64,000 bases of DNA from Streptomyces sp. NBC_00083 (GCF_026343295.1 NZ_JAPELY010000001.1:3224001-3288000); one strand, 5' to 3'. Counted from the stretch's first letter, positions 1 to 9,430 are shown. Notes: generated by a model from the letters alone, not told the origin. Numbers and translations are program-made.

Positions 1-863
1 TACTCGACGTGGTCCTCGGCGGCCGCGCAGCCGGCCCGTCGCAGGAGGTCGGCATCGACCTGAGTGGTCAGGGCCGCGGTGCGCAAGGTGGCGAGGACCT
101 CCTCGGGCACCGTGTCCAGCCAGGCGGCGGCGACCGCGTCGGCCCGGCGCAGCGACAGGGACGCGAGATGGCCGGTCAGGGCATCGGGGTCGGTGCGTGC
201 GGCGGCCTCCAGGTCGGCACAGCAGGCGGCCAGCAGGGCGCGGTGGCCGCCGCAGTGGCGGTGGACGGCCGTGGCGCAGCGGGCCGGCAGGCCCAGTCCG
301 TCGAGCATCGCGGCGGTCTCGTCGAGACCGGCCGGCTCCACGGCGAGCAGAGGGGGGCGGCCGCCCAACAGCCTCGCCGCCCGAGCGGGCCGCTCCGCGC
401 ACCGTTCGGTCGCCACGATCGCGAGCCGACCGGCGGGCAGGGTCCGCGCACAGTACTCAAGGACGTCGGCGGTGACCGGGTCGAGCCACTGGACGTCCTC
501 GACGACGAGCAGCGTTCCGGGCCGAGCGGACAGCGCCCGTGCGGTCGCGATGCGCAGCCCGAGCCGCGCCGCCGGGTCCGGCGTCGGCGAGGTCCCGGTG
601 AGCAGCGTGCCGTCCCGGAGCTGGGCCAGCCCGGCGCAGGGCAGCTGCTGGTCCGCTTCCCGGGCGTGCACGCGCAGCACCTGTCCGCCCGACCGCGTGG
701 CCAGGTCGTCGACGAGGGTGGTCCTGCCCGAGCCCCAGGGGCCGTGGACGGCGAGCCTGCCGTGGCGCTCCAGTGACGTACGGCCCGAGAGGACAAGGGA
801 GTCCCATCCGCCGGCGCCACCGCCGCGGATGTCACCCCATGTCTCTCCGTCCGGACCGCTCAC
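1..863 (-). CDS. AAA/LuxR-type ATP-binding regulator, C-terminus cut by window edge
   Basis: The reading frame is open from a GTG at 863 to the window edge, giving 287 visible residues. A P-loop lies at residues 41-49 (GPWGSGRTT, Arg where Lys is usual) and a Walker B-like strand TLLVVED at about 117-123, followed by QWLDP. That arrangement is typical of the AAA module of large LuxR-family (LAL) or related ATP-dependent regulators. The C-terminal part, where a helix-turn-helix would be, is outside the window, so the LuxR assignment is inference. A GAGGAGG-like ribosome site lies upstream of the GTG. It is divergent from the protease at 1207. The Arg in the P-loop could weaken ATP binding. Confidence 0.7.
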   Translation of the reverse strand, partial: MSGPDGETWGDIRGGGAGGWDSLVLSGRTSLERHGRLAVHGPWGSGRTTLVDDLATRSGGQVLRVHAREADQQLPCAGLAQLRDGTLLTGTSPTPDPAARLGLRIATARALSARPGTLLVVEDVQWLDPVTADVLEYCARTLPAGRLAIVATERCAERPARAARLLGGRPPLLAVEPAGLDETAAMLDGLGLPARCATAVHRHCGGHRALLAACCADLEAAARTDPDALTGHLASLSLRRADAVAAAWLDTVPEEVLATLRTAALTTQVDADLLRRAGCAAAEDHVE

Positions 864-1206
864 ACCGCGCACGGTAGGCCTCCTCGGGGTCGTGGCCAAG
901 AGAGCGTCGGAGGTCGCCGCAGGCGCAAGGGAGTTCCCCGATGGCTCCAACTGCCCTGGTTGCGCGTCGAGTTGTGGCGTATGTCGAGAACCTCCCCGTG
1001 CTGTTCGGCGTCGTACAGGGTGCGATGTCCCCGCCCCGGCCGTCGAGCCGCCCGGAACACGGCAAGGGACTTTCCGGATGTTCAGACGGCGCGGGGCCCG
1101 GCGAGTCTGGGCTCGTCCCCGTGGCCGCCGCTCGAGCCCCGTCGCCCACCGCGATGCCGCCGCGCGCGCTCCGGCCACCACCAGCGTCAAAGGAGTGTGC
1201 TCCGCC
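864..1206. other. Intergenic region between divergent genes
   Basis: These 343 bases separate the divergent regulator and secreted protease starts. Open frames here are GC-rich shadows without a ribosome site or recognisable protein. I see no clear promoter boxes beyond the protease ribosome site AAAGGAG at about 1189-1195. Confidence 0.5.
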
Positions 1207-2943
1207 ATGCGTTCTCCGACCTGCCGGCGTGCGGTGACCGCCGCCGTGGCCGCCGTCACCTTCGCGGGCCTCGCGGCCCTGCCCGCCCACGCCTCCGCCC
1301 CGCCGGTCCCCGGGCCCGCGCCCTCGGTTCCCGCCGACGTCCGGACGGCCATGGCCCGCGACCTGGGCCTGACCGCCGAGGGCGTACGCCTTCGCACAGC
1401 CGCCGAACGCGGCGCCGGCCGGTCCGCCACCACCCTGCGCGCCACCCTCGGTGACCGGCTCGCCGGGCTGTGGTTCGACGCCGCGGACGGCCGTCTGCAC
1501 GCCGACGTCACCGCCGCCGCCGACATCGGCGCGGTGGCACGCGCCGGGGCCGTCCCCCGGCTGGTGCGCCATTCGGGGGCTCAACTCGACGCCGCCACAC
1601 GGCAGATCACCGCCTGGGGCGGGGCCGGTCTGCTGTCCTGGGGGCCCGACACCCGTACCAACCAGGTCGACGTCGTCCTCGACCCCGCCCGGTCCGACGC
1701 CACGACGTCCGCCGTGCGCGGTCGCCTGGCCTCGCTCGGGGACCTGGTGAAGGTGAGCGAGTCGTACGACGCGCCGCGCCAGCAGGGCGGGGCCGTGGTC
1801 GGCGGCGAGTCGTGGGTGCCCGGCACGGAGAGCCCGTGCTCCATCGGCTTCCCCGTCGCCCGCTCCGGCGGCGCCAAGGCGTTCCTCACCGCCGGGCACT
1901 GCACCAATGACGTCGACCAGCCGGCGTACGGCAAGGACGGCAGCCGCATGGGCACCTCCAACAAGAACGGCACCGGCAGCGTCGACTCCGCCGACGGCGA
2001 CTTCGGCATCGTCGACGTCGACCAGGCGGGGTGGGACCTGTCGTCGAAGGTGTCCGGATGGGGCAAGGGTGATGTGAACCTCACCGGCTCCGAGGACGCC
2101 GTCGTCGGCACCGCGGTCTGCCACTCCGGTCGGACCACCGGCTTCCAGTGCGGTGAGGTGACGAAGGTCGACCAGACCGTCGACTACGGCAACGTCGTCA
2201 TCAACGGGCTCTCCTACACCAGCGCCTGCTCGGCGGGCGGCGACTCGGGCGGAAGCTATGTCACCGCGACCGGGGGCAAGGCGGTGGGCCTGCACTCGGG
2301 CGGCGGCAGCGCCACCTGCTCCAGCGGCAGCGGAGAGAAGTTCACCATCTTCCAGCCCGTGAATGAGGCGCTCGCCACATTCGGCGCCACGCTCGCCACC
2401 GCGTCGCCCCAGCCGGGCGAGGTCACCGTCGCCGCCGTCTCCTCCAGGTCCACCCCCGCGGGCAGCGCGGTCGAACTGAAGAACAGCGCCGAGGGCGGCA
2501 CGGCCCCGTACACGTGGAGCGCCGCCGGACTGCCTCCGGGCCTCGCCGTCGTGGCGGCCACGGGAACCGTATCGGGCACCCCGGCCAAGGCCGGCAGTTA
2601 CGCCGTCACCGTCACAGCGACCGACAGCGCGGGCAGGAGCGGCTCGGCCGGCTTCACCTGGACCGTCACCACCCCCGGCACCGGGGGCCCCACCCTCACC
2701 GACCCGGGGAGTCAGAGCGTCTACGTGGGCCGGCCCGTCAGTGTCGCCCTGCACGCGGCGGGAGGGACGGGCCCGTACACCTTCACCGCCACCAACCTGC
2801 CCGCCGGACTGACCGTCGGCGCCGCCACCGGAGTGATCTCGGGCACTCCTACGGCCTGGGGGTCGCGCAGTGCGGCCCTGACGGTCACCGACGCGGCGGG
2901 CAAGAAGGCCTCCGTCACCGTCACCTTCACGGTGTGGTTCTGA
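1207..2943 (+). CDS. Secreted S1-family (streptogrisin-like) serine protease with two Ig-like repeats
   Basis: This is a 578-residue pre-pro-protease. Residues 1-30 form a Sec signal peptide (basic start, hydrophobic run, AHA cleavage region). A prodomain of about 160 residues follows, then a chymotrypsin-fold domain. The triad is visible as His231 (TAGHCTN), Asp265 (GDFGIVD) and Ser347 (GGDSGGS). After residue about 400 there are two putative Ig (He_PIG-type) repeats, each with a PxGLxV-ATGxxSGTP pattern, which probably bind a surface or substrate. The ATG at 1207 was chosen because AAAGGAG precedes it and the signal peptide starts there; the frame itself extends much further upstream. The family is known for self-processing extracellular proteases; the exact substrate is unknown. 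Confidence 0.9.
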   Translation: MRSPTCRRAVTAAVAAVTFAGLAALPAHASAPPVPGPAPSVPADVRTAMARDLGLTAEGVRLRTAAERGAGRSATTLRATLGDRLAGLWFDAADGRLHADVTAAADIGAVARAGAVPRLVRHSGAQLDAATRQITAWGGAGLLSWGPDTRTNQVDVVLDPARSDATTSAVRGRLASLGDLVKVSESYDAPRQQGGAVVGGESWVPGTESPCSIGFPVARSGGAKAFLTAGHCTNDVDQPAYGKDGSRMGTSNKNGTGSVDSADGDFGIVDVDQAGWDLSSKVSGWGKGDVNLTGSEDAVVGTAVCHSGRTTGFQCGEVTKVDQTVDYGNVVINGLSYTSACSAGGDSGGSYVTATGGKAVGLHSGGGSATCSSGSGEKFTIFQPVNEALATFGATLATASPQPGEVTVAAVSSRSTPAGSAVELKNSAEGGTAPYTWSAAGLPPGLAVVAATGTVSGTPAKAGSYAVTVTATDSAGRSGSAGFTWTVTTPGTGGPTLTDPGSQSVYVGRPVSVALHAAGGTGPYTFTATNLPAGLTVGAATGVISGTPTAWGSRSAALTVTDAAGKKASVTVTFTVWF

Positions 2944-3189
2944 CATCACCGTGAGGGGCCCGGCGAGGCCCGTCGCGGTGTCATCTTCCGCACACCTGTG
3001 CACCGTTGGGAACGTGCCGCCCCGAAGGCGCGGACAAGGGCCGTGCGATGTCCGCTTCGTGATGGAATGGGGGCCCCGGTCAGGTGGGGGCGCGGTTGTC
3101 ATGAGGCGGCGAATGGGGGATGGTTGCCGAACGGCAACGTTCTCTATGAGGGTGTGAGGTGAGGGGTTCGCACAGCGGATCCTCGACAT

Positions 3190-4845
3190 TTGGTGTCTAC
3201 CACCGACGCGGCAACCGACGTCGACGCAAGGGGAGGCTCCCTGTGGAGCAAGGCCCCGTATCCCGTCCTGATAGCTGACCTTCAGGGCGCGATCGTCCTG
3301 GTCAACGAGGCAGCCGGCGTGCTGCTCCCCGAGGCGCGGCCCGGTGTGCGGATGGCGGACGCCGTCCCGTCCTGGCTGGCGTCCGCGCACGCCGCGCTGC
3401 GCGTTCCCCGTCAGGACGACGGAGACGGCCCCACCGTTCGCTCCGGCACCGTGGAAGGGCGGGTCTTCGAGGCCCACCCCACGGTCGAGGACGGCGGCAC
3501 CGTGCTGTGGTGGCTCGTCGACGCCACCGACCACCGCCTGGCCGAGGAGGCCCTGCGCCGGGAGCGTGCGCGCACCGCGTTCCTGGGCAAGGCGTCCAAC
3601 CTGCTGCTGTCCTCGCTGAACCTGGACCGCTGCACGCACGTCACCGCTCAGATGGCGGCCGAGCACCTCGCCGACGCGGCGCTCGTCGTCGCACCGATGC
3701 GCGGCAGCCGGCTGCCCATCGTGTCGTGCCTGAGCGAGGGCGCTCCGGTCGAGTCGTCCGCCGCCGTCGATCCCGAGACGGTTCCCGGTCTCGCCGAGGC
3801 GCTCCAGGGCTTCCCGCCGGTGCCCACGCGCTGGGTGGAGCCCTCCACCGTTCCCGACTGGGTGCTGCCCGAGGGGTTCGGCCCCGCCGGATCGATAGTG
3901 GTCACTCCGCTTCCCGGGCACGGCGTGCCGGCCGGTGCGCTGATCCTGCTGCGGCGCGCGGGAGGCGAGGGGTTCACCACGGAGGAAGAGGTCTTCGCCC
4001 GGTTGTTCGCGGCACGGGCCGGTGCGGCCATGTCGGCCGCCCGCCTGTACGCCGACCAGTCGGCGATCACCGACGTCCTGATGCGTGAGCTGCTCCCGCC
4101 CGCCCTCCACCAGGTCTCCGGCGTGAACTTCGCGGGCGGCTACCGCCCGTCGGAGGACCACGAACGGATCGGCGGGGACTTCTACGACGTGCACCCCGCG
4201 ATCGCCGAGGGGGCTCCGTCGCTCGTGGTCCTCGGCGACGTCTGCGGCAAGGGGCTCGAAGCCGCCGTGCTGACCGGGAAGATCCGCAACACCCTGCACG
4301 CGCTGCTCCCGCTCGCCGACGACCACCAGCGGATGCTCGGCCTCCTCAACATGGCGCTCCTCAACTCCCACCACACCCGCTTCGCCACCCTGGTGCTGGC
4401 CTCGGCCGTACGGGAAGGCGGCTCGGTCCGTATGCGCGTCACCAGCGCGGGCCACCCCCCGCCCATGGTGGTGCGCGCCACCGGCGAGGTGGAGGATGCC
4501 GACACGCGGGGCACCCTGATCGGCGCGATCCCCGAGGTGCGGGCCGAGACGGCCGAGCTGTCCCTGGCACCGGGGGAGACCTGCGTCCTCTACACGGACG
4601 GATTCACGGAAGCCCGCGGCGGGCCCATGGGCGACGTCATGTTCGGCGAGGAGCGGCTGCGGCGCGTCCTGGCCGAGTGCGCGGGCATGCCGGCCGAGAG
4701 CATCGTGGAACGCGTCCAGATGGTGGCGTCCCACTGGGTCGGCAAGGGCCGGCACGACGACATGGCGGTCGTGGTCGTCTCCGCACCCCGCAACCACCAC
4801 CTGAGCGCGGTGAACGGCCACACACGGGGCAGGTTCACCGCATGA
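3190..4845 (+). CDS. PAS-GAF-SpoIIE PP2C-type phosphatase
   Basis: The protein has 551 residues. A PAS-like segment (about 18-115), a GAF-like segment (about 125-290) and a SpoIIE/RsbU-type PP2C domain (about 310-535) are in order. Metal-binding motifs are visible: GGDFYDV (Asp330, Asp333), GDVCGKG (349-355), YTDGFTEAR and HDDMAVV. By family, it should dephosphorylate a phosphorylated STAS antagonist and so release a partner-switching sigma factor. It overlaps the B12-binding gene by four bases (ATGA), and a STAS gene ends the operon, which supports that role. A stop lies shortly upstream, so the start is TTG 3190 or GTG 3193; neither has a well-spaced ribosome site. Confidence 0.85.
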   Translation: MVSTTDAATDVDARGGSLWSKAPYPVLIADLQGAIVLVNEAAGVLLPEARPGVRMADAVPSWLASAHAALRVPRQDDGDGPTVRSGTVEGRVFEAHPTVEDGGTVLWWLVDATDHRLAEEALRRERARTAFLGKASNLLLSSLNLDRCTHVTAQMAAEHLADAALVVAPMRGSRLPIVSCLSEGAPVESSAAVDPETVPGLAEALQGFPPVPTRWVEPSTVPDWVLPEGFGPAGSIVVTPLPGHGVPAGALILLRRAGGEGFTTEEEVFARLFAARAGAAMSAARLYADQSAITDVLMRELLPPALHQVSGVNFAGGYRPSEDHERIGGDFYDVHPAIAEGAPSLVVLGDVCGKGLEAAVLTGKIRNTLHALLPLADDHQRMLGLLNMALLNSHHTRFATLVLASAVREGGSVRMRVTSAGHPPPMVVRATGEVEDADTRGTLIGAIPEVRAETAELSLAPGETCVLYTDGFTEARGGPMGDVMFGEERLRRVLAECAGMPAESIVERVQMVASHWVGKGRHDDMAVVVVSAPRNHHLSAVNGHTRGRFTA

Positions 4846-5951
4846 GTACTGAACTCCGTACGGCACCGACGGACGTGGTGTCCCCGGACCCGGCGGTTGT
4901 GCGAGCAGCGCTGTGGGACGCCGTCTTCGCGGGCGACGAGTACACGGCGACTTCCCTCGTGCAGCGGGCGCTGGACGAGGGGCACGACCCGGAGAGCGTC
5001 CTGCTCGACGTGATCGCCCCGGTCCAGGCCGAGGTCGGCGAGGAGTGGGCGGCCAACCGGATGAGCATCGCCCAGGAGCACGCGGCGACGGCCATCAACG
5101 ACCGCGCCGTGGCCGCCCTGTCGATGCACCCGGCGGCGCGCAACGCCCCCGAACGCGGCCGGATCACCGTGGCGTGCGTCGACGGCGAGTGGCACGCGCT
5201 GCCCGCCCGACTCCTCGCCGAGGTGCTGCGGCTGCGGGGCTGGCGCGTCGACTACCTGGGCGCCCAGGTCCCCGTCGCGCACCTCGTGGCGCACCTGCAC
5301 CGCACAGGACCCGAGCTGGTCGCGCTCTCCAGTTCCATCGCGACCCGGCTGCCCACCGCACACGCCACCATCACCGCCTGCCAGGCGGCCGGCGTCCCGG
5401 TCGTGGCGGGCGGGGCCGCCTTCGGGCCCGGCGGACGGTACGCCCGGCTGCTCGGCGCGGACGCCTGGGCCGCCGACGCGCGCCGCGCCGCGGACCGGAT
5501 CCAGAACGCCCCGATAGCCCGGCCCGAGCCCGGCCACCAGCAGATCGACGATCTTCCGCACCTGGAGGACCAGGAGTACACGATGGTCACGCGTGCGAGG
5601 GCGGCCCTCGTACGCGCGGTGATGCTGGGCCTGGACGAGGCGTTCCCCGCCCTGCGCACGTACAGCGACGTGCAGCGCGAACGTACCGCGGAGGACCTGG
5701 CCCACATCGTGGAGTTCCTCGCCACCGCGCTCTACCTCGACGACGCGGACCTCTTCACCGACTTCATCGCCTGGACCGCCTCGATCCTCACCGCACGCGG
5801 CGTGCCCGCGCACAGTCTGCCGCCCGCCCTGGACCTCCTGGCGGGTGAACTCAAGGACTTCCCGCGCGCGCAACGCCTCCTCCGACTCGGCGCCGAGCGA
5901 CTCGCCGCTCCGCGCGCCGTTCCCTTCGCCCCTGCCAGGAACCACCCGTGA
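4842..5951 (+). CDS. Cobalamin-binding sensor protein (Wx9EH type)
   Basis: The protein has 369 residues. The N-terminal part (about 15-100) is a helical bundle with Trp69 and Glu79-His80 in the W-x9-E-H spacing known from adenosylcobalamin photoreceptors such as CarH/LitR. A B12-binding Rossmann domain follows (about 105-225). The lower-ligand motif reads EWHALP, so His118 is present but the usual DxHxxG has Glu for Asp and Pro for Gly. A helical C-terminal region of about 130 residues has no DNA-binding motif that I can see. It is coupled to the phosphatase by ATGA and to the STAS gene by GTGA. I infer a light or B12 input to sigma-factor partner switching; light sensing itself is not shown by sequence. 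Confidence 0.82.
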   Translation: MSTELRTAPTDVVSPDPAVVRAALWDAVFAGDEYTATSLVQRALDEGHDPESVLLDVIAPVQAEVGEEWAANRMSIAQEHAATAINDRAVAALSMHPAARNAPERGRITVACVDGEWHALPARLLAEVLRLRGWRVDYLGAQVPVAHLVAHLHRTGPELVALSSSIATRLPTAHATITACQAAGVPVVAGGAAFGPGGRYARLLGADAWAADARRAADRIQNAPIARPEPGHQQIDDLPHLEDQEYTMVTRARAALVRAVMLGLDEAFPALRTYSDVQRERTAEDLAHIVEFLATALYLDDADLFTDFIAWTASILTARGVPAHSLPPALDLLAGELKDFPRAQRLLRLGAERLAAPRAVPFAPARNHP

Positions 5952-6379
5952 GCACCCACCCATCCAGCCATCTCAGACTGACGGCCAGCGACACCGAGAC
6001 CACCGTGCGCATAGAGCTGCGCGGCGACCTCGACTACGACAACGCCGACGTCCTCCTCGAAGCGGTCACCGACAAGCTGACCGGCCACCCCCGCCTGCGC
6101 GATCTCCACCTGGGGTGCGCGGGCCTCGGCTCCGTCGACTCGACGGGGCTCTCGGTCCTCCTGATGATCCGCCGCCGCACCGACGCGGCGCACGTCGCCC
6201 TGCACCTGGAAGAACGCACTCCGGCGCTCGAACGTCTCCTGACGATCACGGGTAGCCTGGGTTACCTCACGGGGGGCGCAAGCCAAGCCGCGCGCGAGGC
6301 CTCCGGCCCGGGAGAACCCCGGGCGGACACGGAGGAAGCCATACCGGCCCGCCCCACCGGACCGGACAGCAGTGCCTGA
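5948..6379 (+). CDS. STAS-domain anti-sigma factor antagonist
   Basis: The protein has 143 residues with a STAS fold at about 8-110. The segment GSVDSTGLSVLL holds the conserved Ser that is phosphorylated by the anti-sigma kinase in SpoIIAA/RsbV-type proteins. The GTG start overlaps the previous stop (GTGA), so it is translationally coupled as the last gene of the phosphatase-B12 sensor-antagonist operon. A disordered tail of about 30 residues follows the domain. The target anti-sigma factor is not in the window; the SigB-family sigma gene at 17288 is a possible downstream effector, which is inference only. Confidence 0.88.
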   Translation: MSTHPSSHLRLTASDTETTVRIELRGDLDYDNADVLLEAVTDKLTGHPRLRDLHLGCAGLGSVDSTGLSVLLMIRRRTDAAHVALHLEERTPALERLLTITGSLGYLTGGASQAAREASGPGEPRADTEEAIPARPTGPDSSA

Positions 6380-6439
6380 CCCGAGCCGGCCGCTCTGAGA
6401 GCGTGCAGAGCGGGGCCGGGCACGCCGACGGGGGAGCCC

Positions 6440-6901
6440 ATGCCACATCGAGACATCGACTCCCAGCGGACGGTCCACGAACAGGCCCACGCTGCGAGCG
6501 AAGTCGTCGGCCTCCTCGACCTGCTGTGGCAGCAGGCCCGCGACACCGTGACCACGACCTCGCTCTCCACGCCGCAACTACGACTGATGTACCTGGTCGA
6601 GCGCAACGACGGCATACGGATGCGGGCCCTGGGCAAACTCCTGCATACCGCGCCGCCCTCGGTCAGCAGGCTCTGTGACCGGCTGCAGGTGGCCGGCTTC
6701 ATCGAACGGCTGCCGTCCCCGGACAGCCGCCGGGAAGTCACCCTGCGGCTCACGGCGGGCGGCAAGCGCCATCTCGAACAGATCCGGTACGAACGCGAAG
6801 CGACGCTGACCCTGGCCATCGAAGCCATGCCGCAGGAGGACCGCCGGGCACTGGCCACGGGGCTCGCCGCACTGCAGACCGCCATCACGGCCCCCCGGTA
6901 G
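6440..6901 (+). CDS. MarR-family transcriptional regulator
   Basis: The protein has 153 residues. A winged helix is seen at about 45-115: STPQLRLMYLVE, then the recognition region TAPPSVSRLCDRLQVAGFIER, then the wing PSPDSRREVTLRLTAGG. Terminal helices would mediate dimerisation. The ATG at 6440 follows GGGGAG. It lies after the STAS operon and just ahead of the lipid kinase gene, which it might control. No ligand can be inferred. Confidence 0.85.
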   Translation: MPHRDIDSQRTVHEQAHAASEVVGLLDLLWQQARDTVTTTSLSTPQLRLMYLVERNDGIRMRALGKLLHTAPPSVSRLCDRLQVAGFIERLPSPDSRREVTLRLTAGGKRHLEQIRYEREATLTLAIEAMPQEDRRALATGLAALQTAITAPR

Positions 6902-6974
6902 GGTGGGCCCGTGCCATGACCCCAGCCCGCCGTACGACACGGCGGGTTCCTACGTGCAGAGGTGTGACCAGCGC

Positions 6975-8492
6975 ATGAAGCGACGCGGACGGCTGCGAAG
7001 AGCGCTCGGACAGCAGGGAACACCAGGACTCGCCAACCGCCTGACCGCCTCGCTCGCCCAGTCGACTCCCGGGCGGTCAAGCTCCGTTACGCACCTCCTG
7101 CGCAGGGCCGCCGGCCACGACGCGGTGTGGCTGGGCGCGGCAGCGGTGCTCGGTGCCTCCGGCGGCCGGAGCGCGCGCCGGGCAGCGCTGCGCGGCATCG
7201 GCTCGGTGGCCATCGTCGCCGGAATCAACCACGCCCTGGCGAAGCCGGCCGCCCGCAGCTCGCGGCCGCTGCTCGACGCGCTCCCCGGGGTGTTCCCCCG
7301 CCCGAGCACCTCGTCGCTGCCTTCCAGCACCATGGCGTCGGCCGCGGCCTTCGCGTCCGGAGTCGTCCTGGAGTCGCCCCGCTACGGCGCGGCCGCGCTG
7401 CCGTTCGCCGCGGGCCTGGCCTACGTACGCGCACAGGGCGGCCTCGACCACCGGCGCCGCGCTGCGGCCGGCGCACTCGTCGGGATCGGCGCCGCGCTGC
7501 TCACCTGCCGCTGGTGGCCCGTGAAGCCCGAGGCCGCGGCGGCCGCCGCCCCTCCGCGCAAACCCGCCCCCGCCCTCAAGGAGGGCAAGGGACTTCAGCT
7601 GATCGTCAACCCCTCCTCGGGCGTCGCCTGGTCCAAGGACACCGCCGAGACCCTGCGGACGCTGCTCCCCGAAGCGGCGATCACCCTGTTCGAACCGGGC
7701 GACGACCTCCTGGCCCTGCTCGACCGGGCGGCCGTGCGCGCCGTCGCGGAGGGCGGCGCGCTCGGCGTGTGCGGGGGCGACGGCACGGTCAACGCGGGCA
7801 GCGCGACCGCCGCCCGCCACCGCGTGCCCCTCGCGGTCTTCCCCGGCGGCACCTTCAACCACTTCGCCGTGGACCTGGGCAACCAGACCATGGACGACGT
7901 GGTCCGCGCGATCCAGGCGGGCGACGCGGTCACCGCCGACGTGGGCCGTGCGACCTCGGCGGGCGACGACGAACAGAAGCTCTTCCTCAACACCTTCAGC
8001 ATCGGCGTGTATTCGGAGCTCGTGCACGCCAGGGAGCGCCTGGAGAAGCGCATCGGGAAGTGGCCCGCCCTGGTCGTCGGCCTGGCCAAGGTCCTCGCCA
8101 CCGGCAGCCCGCTCTCGGTGGTCATCAACGGCCGTGCCCGCCGCATCTGGCTGCTCTTCGCGGGCAACGGCATCTACCATCCCGCCGGCTTCGCGCCCAC
8201 CTACCGCACCCAGCTCGACGACGGTCTGCTCGATGTGCGCGCGGTGGAGGCCGGCACCCCGCTCGCCCGCACCCGGCTGCTGCTCGCCGTGCTGACCGGC
8301 ACCCTGCACAGCTCCCGGGTCCTGACGACTGCTCAGGTGCGCCGTCTGGAGCTCGAAGTCCTCGACGGCGAGCCGCACTTGGCGTACGACGGCGAAGTCA
8401 CCGACGCCACCTACCGGCATCTGGTGCTCGACAAGATCCCTCAGGCGGTCACCCTGTACCGCCCCGCCGACCAGGATCAGTGGCTCCGCTGA
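6975..8492 (+). CDS. PAP2-like domain fused to diacylglycerol/sphingosine-type lipid kinase
   Basis: From the ATG at 6975, preceded by GAGGTG, the protein has 505 residues. The N-terminal 180 residues are hydrophobic and resemble a PAP2 phosphatase: K90-x6-RP matches the first PAP2 motif, while the PSGH-like segment reads PSSTMAS and the third motif is poor, so phosphatase activity is doubtful. A DAGK catalytic domain follows with GGDGTVN, PGGTFNHFA and a C-terminal YDGE segment. The family phosphorylates lipids with ATP at the membrane. A GTG at 6903 would lengthen the protein by 24 residues but has no ribosome site. Confidence 0.82.
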   Translation: MKRRGRLRRALGQQGTPGLANRLTASLAQSTPGRSSSVTHLLRRAAGHDAVWLGAAAVLGASGGRSARRAALRGIGSVAIVAGINHALAKPAARSSRPLLDALPGVFPRPSTSSLPSSTMASAAAFASGVVLESPRYGAAALPFAAGLAYVRAQGGLDHRRRAAAGALVGIGAALLTCRWWPVKPEAAAAAAPPRKPAPALKEGKGLQLIVNPSSGVAWSKDTAETLRTLLPEAAITLFEPGDDLLALLDRAAVRAVAEGGALGVCGGDGTVNAGSATAARHRVPLAVFPGGTFNHFAVDLGNQTMDDVVRAIQAGDAVTADVGRATSAGDDEQKLFLNTFSIGVYSELVHARERLEKRIGKWPALVVGLAKVLATGSPLSVVINGRARRIWLLFAGNGIYHPAGFAPTYRTQLDDGLLDVRAVEAGTPLARTRLLLAVLTGTLHSSRVLTTAQVRRLELEVLDGEPHLAYDGEVTDATYRHLVLDKIPQAVTLYRPADQDQWLR

Positions 8493-8694
8493 CGGCGCGG
8501 CGGTGACCGTGCGCCGCTGCGCATGTGCGGTGTTACCCAGCTCACACGCATGAGGTCGGCGGGAGGGGGCATCAGAACTCTACGGTCCGCATGGTCGGGA
8601 ATCCCCCCTCCCTGACCCGGGCTTGCGCGCCCCGCCATCCCTCTCCCCCCTGGGATGTGCGGGGCCGCCGTACGTCGTGGCCCCTCTCGCCGTC

Positions 8695-9135
8695 TCAGCG
8701 GCCCAGGGCGTTGCGGACGACCGTCCAGACGAACGCCGTCCCCAGGACGAGGGCGGTCCCGCGGGGGCCGAGCGCGAACCGGCGGCGCCGTCCGCGCAGG
8801 GCGGCCACGGCCCAGCGCGCGTAGACCCAGAGGCCGAAGGGGAGCGCGGCGCAGAGCACGGGGTTCGCGCGGAGGGCGCCGCCGAGGTCACGGTGCAGGA
8901 GTGCGTAGCTCATCCGAGTGCCGCCGCAGGCAGGGCAGTTGAGCCCGGTCGCCCAGTGGAACGGACAGCGCGGCAGCAGTTGGCCGGGGTCGTAGGGGGA
9001 GTGGCCGTACAGGTAGAAGAGGCCGGCGGCCGCGGCGCAGGCGAGTGCGAGGGGTGCCGCCGCCGGGGGCATACGAGAGCGGCGCCCAGGGAACGAGTCC
9101 CTGAACGCCGCCCGGTGATGGGGCTGTTCAGCCAC
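8695..9135 (-). CDS. DUF2752 membrane protein
   Basis: The protein has 146 residues with three hydrophobic segments (about 25-44, 96-113, 124-142). The family signature CPFHWATGLNCPACGGTR lies between the first two segments. DUF2752 proteins are small membrane proteins of unknown role, sometimes next to TM2 proteins as here. It overlaps the upstream TM2 gene by eight bases, so the two are translated together. Confidence 0.85.
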   Translation of the reverse strand: MAEQPHHRAAFRDSFPGRRSRMPPAAAPLALACAAAAGLFYLYGHSPYDPGQLLPRCPFHWATGLNCPACGGTRMSYALLHRDLGGALRANPVLCAALPFGLWVYARWAVAALRGRRRRFALGPRGTALVLGTAFVWTVVRNALGR

Positions 9136-9430
9136 GCAGCACGCGGCCGTCCGAGTCGGTCTTGTCGCCGACCAGCAGCAGGACGCCGTCGATCAGCGCC
9201 CACACGCCGAGGCCACCGCAGGTGAAGAGCTGGGCGAGGGCCATGCCGGTGTGCCCCGTGTAGAAGCGGCCGATGCCGAACGTGCCGAGGAAGAGCTGGA
9301 GTACGCCCGCCACGATCTTCGACTTCTCGGAGTACGGGCGGCCAAGCGGGTCGAAGCCGTACGGAGTCGGAGCAGGCGGCATCCCGCCAGGCTGCGGAGT
9401 TCCGTACGCGTTGGGGGACTGGTCGCTCAT
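9128..9430 (-). CDS. TM2-domain membrane protein
   Basis: The protein has 100 residues. The N-terminal third is Pro/Gly/Tyr-rich and likely cytoplasmic. The TM2 domain follows, with two membrane segments, GTFGIGRFYTG between them and a terminal VLLLVGD. The role of the family in bacteria is not established. It is the first gene of a two-gene unit with DUF2752; the palindromes at 9481-9521 lie directly upstream. Confidence 0.87.
   Translation of the reverse strand: MSDQSPNAYGTPQPGGMPPAPTPYGFDPLGRPYSEKSKIVAGVLQLFLGTFGIGRFYTGHTGMALAQLFTCGGLGVWALIDGVLLLVGDKTDSDGRVLRG

Noticed and set aside
832..4866. A 1344-residue open frame on the - strand
   Set aside because: It runs antisense to the protease and SpoIIE genes, has no recognisable domain and reflects high GC content.
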